From the NCBI GenBank assembly GCA_905616395.1, contig CAJQSQ010000006.1, forward strand, positions 62,001 through 126,000: a stretch of 64,000 nucleotides of DNA. The letters run 5' to 3'. The notes under the pieces were generated by a model. The model worked only from the letters and a program-made list of their open reading frames with translations, searched no databases and was not told where the DNA came from. The stretch is from an uncultured Candidatus Pelagibacter sp. Lineage in GTDB: Bacteria; Pseudomonadota; Alphaproteobacteria; Pelagibacterales; Pelagibacteraceae. This document shows, one piece after another, positions 58,676-64,000 of this stretch. Each line of letters begins with the position of its first letter. The stretch's first letter is position 1. The position numbers were made by a program, and so were the translations under genes.

Positions 58676-59869
58676 ATGGGTGCTTCATTAAAAGGTATTC
58701 GTATTTTAGAAATGGCTCAGATTATGGCTGGCCCAACTTGTGGATTATTATTAGCCGATCTAGGTGCTGAAGTTATCAAAATAGAAAAAACACCCGTTGG
58801 AGATGATACTAGAAATTTTCTTCCTCCTGATATTAATGGAGAAGCCGCAGCATTTATGATGATGAATAGAAATAAGAAGGGAATAGCTTTAAATTTAAAA
58901 GACAAAGATGGAGTAGAGATTTTCAAAAAAATGGTTGAAAACTCTGATGTAGTTTTAGAAAACTTTAGAAAAGGTACATTAGAAAAATTAGGTATTGGTT
59001 ATGATGTGATGTCTAAAATTAATCCTAAAATAATTCTCTGTGAAATTTCTGGTTATGGTAGAACTGGTCCTTATGCTGATAAAGGAGGCTTTGATTTAGT
59101 TGCCCAAGGAATGAGTGGTTTAATGAGCATAACTGGAGAGAGTAAAGACAGACCGCCAATGAAAGTTGGAGCTCCTATCACAGATATTACAGCAGGCTTA
59201 TTGGCTACGAGTGGAATTTTGGCTGCATTGGTTCATAGAAATAAAACTGGTGAAGGTCAAAAAGTTGATACATCTTTATTTGAAGCTGGTATTGTTCACA
59301 CTTATTGGCAATCAGCTATAGCTGGAGCTACTGGACAATCTCCTGGTCCATTGGGATCAGCGCATCCATTAACAGCTCCTTATCAAGCTTTTAAAACTAA
59401 GGATAAGTGGATCACTGTAGGTGCTTCAAACCAAAATACTTGGTTAATGTTATTAAAAGCTATTAATCGTTTGGATTTACAGGAAAATGAAATGTTTTCA
59501 TCAAACCTGAGTAGAAAAAAAAATACTACTCAGCTTGTAGATATACTTAATACTGAACTTTTAAAAAGAACATCAGATGAATGGCTAAAAATATTTGATG
59601 ATAATGGTTTGCCCTGTGGACCTATAAATTCTATTACAGAAATGTTTGAAGACCCACAAACAATTGCAAGGGAGATGATAATTGAAGTAGAAAATAAAAA
59701 AGCTGGCAAAAGTAAAGCTATTGGTATGCCAATCAAGTTTTCAAAAAGTAAAACGGAAAAATCAAAAGGTGCACCTAATTTAGGCGAACATACAAGAGAA
59801 ATTATGCTAGGTTTTGGATACAAGCACGAAGAGATAGAAGATTTTTATAATAGAAAAGTAATACTTTAA
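58676..59869 (+). CDS. CaiB/BaiF family III CoA-transferase, copy 2
   Basis: This enzyme activates a carboxylic acid by CoA transfer. The 397 residues match family III: GIRILEMAQIMAGPTCGLLLADLGAEVIKIEKTPVGDDTRNFLPP, NRNKKGIALNLKDKDG, GYGRTGPYADKGGFDLVAQGMSGLMSITGE (the loop near the catalytic Asp) and LPCGPINSITEMFEDPQ. It is 3 nt after the crotonase gene and ends the TRAP-crotonase-CaiB operon. Its 3' end overlaps the convergent flavoprotein by 4 nt. Together with copy 1 at 48981 it marks two TRAP/CoA-transferase modules. Confidence 0.93.
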   Translation: MGASLKGIRILEMAQIMAGPTCGLLLADLGAEVIKIEKTPVGDDTRNFLPPDINGEAAAFMMMNRNKKGIALNLKDKDGVEIFKKMVENSDVVLENFRKGTLEKLGIGYDVMSKINPKIILCEISGYGRTGPYADKGGFDLVAQGMSGLMSITGESKDRPPMKVGAPITDITAGLLATSGILAALVHRNKTGEGQKVDTSLFEAGIVHTYWQSAIAGATGQSPGPLGSAHPLTAPYQAFKTKDKWITVGASNQNTWLMLLKAINRLDLQENEMFSSNLSRKKNTTQLVDILNTELLKRTSDEWLKIFDDNGLPCGPINSITEMFEDPQTIAREMIIEVENKKAGKSKAIGMPIKFSKSKTEKSKGAPNLGEHTREIMLGFGYKHEEIEDFYNRKVIL

Positions 59870-62769
59870 TTTACAGTTTCAAAAATTTTAAATAGTAATT
59901 CAGAAACATGTTTACCTTTCTTATTAGATAAATCTGAAATTTGATGTCTACAGCTAGTACCATTTGCAATAATAAAATCTTTTTCATCACTATTGTTTAC
60001 TGCTGGTATCAAGGATAAATTTGCCATTTTTTTTGATATTTCATAGTGTTTACTGTCATAACCAAATGATCCAGCCATACCACAACAACTGGATTCTATC
60101 ATTTTGTTGTTAATCTTTAATTTAGATAAAAGATTTTTAAGACCTTTCATTCTATCTTGAGATTTTTGATGACAATGACCGTGTATTAATACGTTTTGGT
60201 CAAATTTATTAATCTTAATATTATTATCATTTTCAATATGCTCTAATATAAATTCTTCCAATAAATAAAATTTATTTTTTATTTTTTCTCTATTTTTTAC
60301 ATTTTTTAATTTTTGATATTCATCACTGAAAGTAAGTAAGCAAGAAGGCTCAATTCCAACAACTGGTAAATTAAAATAATCATTTTTTATGATATAATCA
60401 TTAAATCGATTTAATTCATTTGCTGCCTTATCTAATTGTCCATAAGAAATATAGGTTCTTCCACAACATAAAGGTCTGTCTAAATTATCTTTATCATAAC
60501 TTGGTATGATTGTTTGAAAACCAAGTTTGTTTAATACTTTTATAGCATATATTAAATTTTGATTTTCAAAATTTATATTAAAAGTATCTGCAAATAATAT
60601 TAATTTTTTTTCAGATATTAATTGTTCTGTGTATATTTTCTTTAAAATATCCTGACTTTGTACCTCTGGCATTTCCCTTTTGGTTGTAAAACCAAACTGT
60701 TCAATAATTGTTGAAATTATAGGTAGGTTTTTGACTTTATTGAATATTGGAGCAATGATCTTTAAAAGCCAAATCATCTTCGGCATCTCCGATATAACTT
60801 TATCTTTAATTCTCATACTAAATTTATTGTAGTAATGAGAAAGAAATTCGCTCTTCATCTTGGCCATATCTACGGACATTGGACATTCTCTTTGACACGC
60901 TTTACAGCTAACACACAGCTCCATTGTTTCAAACATGGCTTTAGAGACAAACGATCCCTCAGGTAATTGATTTGATAATGCTAATCTAAGTGTGTTTGCT
61001 CTACCTCTAACTAAGTCTTTTTCCTCTTTAGTTACTCGATATGAAGGACACATTACACCTGAGTCAAGGTTTCTACATGCACCGTTATTATTACACATTT
61101 CCACAGCATCTGACAATTGTCCCCAATCAGACCAATCATAATGTGTGTTAATTTTTTCAGCCTGATAACCTGACTTATATCTCATTAGAGACCTATCGTT
61201 TGAAGTGAGTGGCCTTACAATTTTACCAGGATTTAAAAGATTTTTTTTGTCAAATGTATCTTTTATTTCTTCAAAAGCTTTTGTAATTTTTTCTCCAAAC
61301 ATCATTTTATGAAATTCAGATCTCACAATACCATCTCCGTGTTCACCAGAGTGTGAGCCCTTATAATTTTTTACTATTGCAAATGCCTCCTCAGATATAG
61401 ATTTCATATTTTTTATATCATTATCTGATTTCATATTTAAAACAGGTCTTACGTGCAAGGTTCCAACAGATGCGTGGGCGTAGAACATTCCACTTGTTCC
61501 ATATTTTTTAAATATTTCGTTTAAACTTGCTGTGTAATCTGCCAAATGTTCAAGCGAGACAGCACAATCCTCAATAAAGGCAACTGGTTTTCTATCACCT
61601 TTCATAGACATTAAAATATTTAGTCCAGCTTTTCTTATATCAAAAACTTCTTTTTGCTCATTAAGATCAGAATAATATTTAAACTGATTTTTATTATTTT
61701 GGTTTAAAACAATGTACTCCAGATCATTTATTTTTTTTTCGTAAACTTTTTGATCTGTATCTATAAATTCTACCATCAATACAGCAGCAGGGTTCCCCTT
61801 GATATATTTTTTTATTCCCTCTGCGTACATAGGAATATCTTTTGCTAAATTTAATAGATTTCGATCCATTAACTCAACACATGTTGGTTTTAATTTTACG
61901 ATTTCTTGAGATATTTCCATGGCCTGATGAAAATTATCAAAATAACAAACACCCAGTATCTTATTTTTTGGTAATTCAGACAGCTTTAATTTAATTTTGT
62001 TAAATAAAGATAACGTTCCTTCTGATCCAACTAGTAAATGCGAGGAATTAAATCCATTTGGATCAATTAAGTCTATGTTATATCCACCAACCCTTCTTTG
62101 TGTTGTTGGCCAATGTTCATTTAATTCAGAACTTACGTTTTTTCTTACATCTAAAAACTTATTTATTATTTTATATAATTTGTCTTGATCATTTTTTGTA
62201 GATAAAAAATTTTTATCAATGTGATCAAATGTATTTATAGAGCCATCATCTAAAATAGCTTCTATTGCCAAAACATTATGTACCATATTCCCATAATATA
62301 AGGATCTTGAGCCACATGAATTGTTTGCAGACATTCCACCAATTGTAGCTCTACTACTAGTAGATACATCAACCGGAAACCACAATCCATGAGGTTTTAG
62401 GTGTGCATTTAAGTGATCTAATACAACACCTGGTTCTACCCAGACATATTTTTCCTCTAAATTTACTTCTAAAATTTTATTCTGATGCCTTGAATAATCT
62501 AAAACAATACTCTCACCCACTGTCTGTCCACATTGAGAACTTCCACCACCTCTAGCTAACAATGGAACTGAATTTTTTTGAGAATATTCCATCAGATTTA
62601 GCACATCATTAGTGTTTTTTGGTAAAACTACACCTATAGGCTTTATCTGATAAACAGATGCGTCAGTACTATATCTTCCTCTAGAAAATTCATCGAATAA
62701 AGTTTTTCCCTCAACCTTACTACTAATTTCTTTACCAATTTTTTGAATTTTACCCGCACTTAAACTCAT
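59866..62769 (-). CDS. Fused D-2-hydroxyacid dehydrogenase (FAD and Fe-S, YdiJ-like)
   Basis: This is a 967-residue flavo-iron-sulfur protein that oxidises a D-2-hydroxy acid such as D-2-hydroxyglutarate or D-lactate. The N-terminal FAD domain has LLARGGGSSQCGQTVGESIVLDYSRH and GGMSANNSCGSRSLYYGNMVHN. The C-terminal FAD-oxidase domain includes SGEHGDGIVRSEF. A ferredoxin-like region follows with NNNGACRNLDSGVMCPSY and CVSCKACQRECP, then two CCG-type clusters (LCCGRTYISYG, GHCHQKSQ, SSCCGMAGSFGYDSKHYE). It fuses GlcD-like and GlcF-like parts, as in E. coli YdiJ. It is downstream of the enolase-superfamily gene by 17 nt. Confidence 0.93.
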   Translation of the reverse strand: MSLSAGKIQKIGKEISSKVEGKTLFDEFSRGRYSTDASVYQIKPIGVVLPKNTNDVLNLMEYSQKNSVPLLARGGGSSQCGQTVGESIVLDYSRHQNKILEVNLEEKYVWVEPGVVLDHLNAHLKPHGLWFPVDVSTSSRATIGGMSANNSCGSRSLYYGNMVHNVLAIEAILDDGSINTFDHIDKNFLSTKNDQDKLYKIINKFLDVRKNVSSELNEHWPTTQRRVGGYNIDLIDPNGFNSSHLLVGSEGTLSLFNKIKLKLSELPKNKILGVCYFDNFHQAMEISQEIVKLKPTCVELMDRNLLNLAKDIPMYAEGIKKYIKGNPAAVLMVEFIDTDQKVYEKKINDLEYIVLNQNNKNQFKYYSDLNEQKEVFDIRKAGLNILMSMKGDRKPVAFIEDCAVSLEHLADYTASLNEIFKKYGTSGMFYAHASVGTLHVRPVLNMKSDNDIKNMKSISEEAFAIVKNYKGSHSGEHGDGIVRSEFHKMMFGEKITKAFEEIKDTFDKKNLLNPGKIVRPLTSNDRSLMRYKSGYQAEKINTHYDWSDWGQLSDAVEMCNNNGACRNLDSGVMCPSYRVTKEEKDLVRGRANTLRLALSNQLPEGSFVSKAMFETMELCVSCKACQRECPMSVDMAKMKSEFLSHYYNKFSMRIKDKVISEMPKMIWLLKIIAPIFNKVKNLPIISTIIEQFGFTTKREMPEVQSQDILKKIYTEQLISEKKLILFADTFNINFENQNLIYAIKVLNKLGFQTIIPSYDKDNLDRPLCCGRTYISYGQLDKAANELNRFNDYIIKNDYFNLPVVGIEPSCLLTFSDEYQKLKNVKNREKIKNKFYLLEEFILEHIENDNNIKINKFDQNVLIHGHCHQKSQDRMKGLKNLLSKLKINNKMIESSCCGMAGSFGYDSKHYEISKKMANLSLIPAVNNSDEKDFIIANGTSCRHQISDLSNKKGKHVSELLFKIFETVN

Positions 62770-62786
62770 TAAACTTTGATAGAGGT

Positions 62787-63941
62787 TTATTTATTTTTGT
62801 AAACTAATTTACCAAACTTTTTTAACGCGGCTTCAGAAATCTCTAGTCCTAAACCAGGCTTTTCACTCAAGTATATCCATCCATTACTCATTTTATGTGA
62901 GTTTTCAAATAATTGAGCTTGTAAGGGATCTCTTTCATCATCAAATGACTCAACAATTCTTCCTGCTGGAGTGGATGCAACTAATGGTGCGTGAATGTAA
63001 CAATCGTGGTGAGGAGCTATATCGATATGATTTAATTCACACAAAGCAGAAAGTTTCTTCCCATTTGTAAATCCACCAAACATTGTACAATCAAATTGCA
63101 ATATTTGTATTGCACCTTCTTCAATCATAGATCTGCATCCATAAGCTGTTATCTCACTCTCACCACCTGATAGAGGTATACTCGTTTGTTTTGATAAGAG
63201 TTTTAGTGTTCTTCGATCATCTTCCCATCTTAGTGGTTCTTCAATCCAAGTTGGCTTAAATCTTTCAAACTCTTTAACACCCTCAATTGCAGTTTTGAGA
63301 TTCCATGCTCTGTTAACATCGATCATTAAATCTTTTTCTTGACCAATTTCATCTCTAATAATTTCTAATCTCTTTGCATCATCTTTAATACTTAATCCAC
63401 CTACCTTAACTTTAAAACTTTGATGACCTATTTCTATTAATTTTTTTAATTCTTCTCTTAACTCTGAATCGCTCTTACCTTCTCGGTAATATCCACAAGT
63501 TACATACACTGGAACTTTATTCCTATAACCTCCAAATAATTTATATAGGGGGATATTTAATGATTTACCAACTAAGTCCCAACAAGCAATATCTAGAGCT
63601 GCTGAAATTCTAATTAAAGCTTCTTTACTCCAGCCTTTTTCACTACTAATTCTACTATCAGTTAATTTAAATATTTTTTCATAAATTTTTTCAGGACAAA
63701 ATGGATCTTCTCCAATTATGAAATCTTCAAGACCACTTGAAAATGGTTTGATAATCGGTGATATATCAGTGTAGCTTGTTGCCATTCCAAATCCTGAGTT
63801 ACCATTTTTATTCTTAATTTTGATCAACAATTCATTTGCAGTTGGAACAATAAAATGACTTACCCAGTGTGGCTTTGTCTCATCTGGGTTGTTTAATACA
63901 TAAACTTCTAAGCTATCTATTAAATTACTACTATTTGTCAT
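62787..63941 (-). CDS. Mandelate racemase/muconate lactonising enzyme family protein
   Basis: This is an enolase-superfamily enzyme of 384 residues. The catalytic and metal residues are visible: KxK in SFKVKVGG, Asp in MIDVNRAW, Glu in WIEEPLRWED, Glu in LSGGESEIT, and a His in APHHDCYIHAPLV. These belong to the MR/MLE branch that abstracts a proton alpha to a carboxylate, e.g. sugar-acid dehydratases. The gene is 17 nt upstream of the fused hydroxyacid dehydrogenase and on the same strand, so the two may act in sequence on one hydroxy acid. Substrate is unknown. Confidence 0.9.
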   Translation of the reverse strand: MTNSSNLIDSLEVYVLNNPDETKPHWVSHFIVPTANELLIKIKNKNGNSGFGMATSYTDISPIIKPFSSGLEDFIIGEDPFCPEKIYEKIFKLTDSRISSEKGWSKEALIRISAALDIACWDLVGKSLNIPLYKLFGGYRNKVPVYVTCGYYREGKSDSELREELKKLIEIGHQSFKVKVGGLSIKDDAKRLEIIRDEIGQEKDLMIDVNRAWNLKTAIEGVKEFERFKPTWIEEPLRWEDDRRTLKLLSKQTSIPLSGGESEITAYGCRSMIEEGAIQILQFDCTMFGGFTNGKKLSALCELNHIDIAPHHDCYIHAPLVASTPAGRIVESFDDERDPLQAQLFENSHKMSNGWIYLSEKPGLGLEISEAALKKFGKLVYKNK

Positions 63942-63986
63942 ATATTAAAAAATTGATTATATAATAACTTTAGCATATACAGCATT

Positions 63987-64000
63987 ATGGCAATTTCAAA
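63987..64000 (+). CDS. Possible start of a gene cut by the window end
   Basis: ATGGCAATTTCAAA begins an open frame (MAIS) divergent from the enolase-superfamily gene, 46 nt away. Only 14 bases are visible, so nothing about its product can be said. Confidence 0.2.

Overview
The window looks like a chromosomal segment of a SAR11-type alphaproteobacterium (Pelagibacterales). This is inferred from the very low G+C, tiny intergenic gaps, the density of TRAP, TTT and ABC uptake systems, AGA-dominated arginine codons and the gene families present. No rRNA or other marker gene is available to confirm it.

Layout. 1-8.7 kb: 3' part of isocitrate lyase, then an iron block (Fur-like box, ferric-binding protein, Cys-rich mini-protein, peroxiredoxin, a candidate attenuator-like leader, ferric permease and ATPase), AzlCD, a DMT exporter and a thioredoxin-like protein. 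8.7-16 kb: persulfide dioxygenase-like, ADP-ribosylglycohydrolase-like, methyltransferase, a cytochrome b561 and cytochrome c-prime pair, a dimethylglycine/sarcosine dehydrogenase-like protein and a PhyH-like dioxygenase. 16-22 kb: a surface-sugar cassette on the minus strand (NeuB-type synthase fused to a TIM-barrel isomerase, GMD-like epimerase, DapA/NanA-like aldolase, CMP-sugar synthetase) facing a divergent glycosyltransferase-like gene. 22.1-23.9 kb: a small cryptic element bounded by a 137-bp direct repeat that includes the 5' half of tRNA-Met and carries one secreted HExxH protein. 23.9-28.5 kb: an adenine, methylthioadenosine and polyamine block (apt, MTA/SAH nucleosidase, a speD-speE fusion) and an amino-acid ABC transporter without its ATPase. 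28.5-37.2 kb: glycosyltransferases, an AbrB-type permease, TctCBA with a maleate-isomerase-like gene, a redoxin and a gamma carbonic anhydrase.

The most unusual region is 37.3-45.6 kb. Three free-standing beta-barrels resembling the translocator of inverse autotransporters (intimin/invasin type) each end just past the barrel and are each followed, 0-6 nt downstream, by a separate secreted Cys-containing protein. The three pairs are paralogous. Between pair 1 and pair 2 lie two tandem secreted alpha/beta hydrolases and a winged-helix-like regulator. After pair 3 lies a decayed copy of the HExxH protein found in the tRNA element. I read this as a possible split inverse autotransporter in which barrel and passenger are separate genes.

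45.6-64 kb: PNPOx-like protein, 3-hydroxyisobutyrate dehydrogenase-like, an MFS carrier, rpoZ with a perfect 21-nt minisatellite, and two TRAP operons each next to a CaiB/BaiF CoA-transferase gene. dusA and a TauE-like gene are each broken by one extra base in a homopolymer. A fused D-2-hydroxyacid dehydrogenase and an enolase-superfamily enzyme close the window. Four transport operons carry an RNA hairpin exactly between the binding-protein gene and the first membrane gene.
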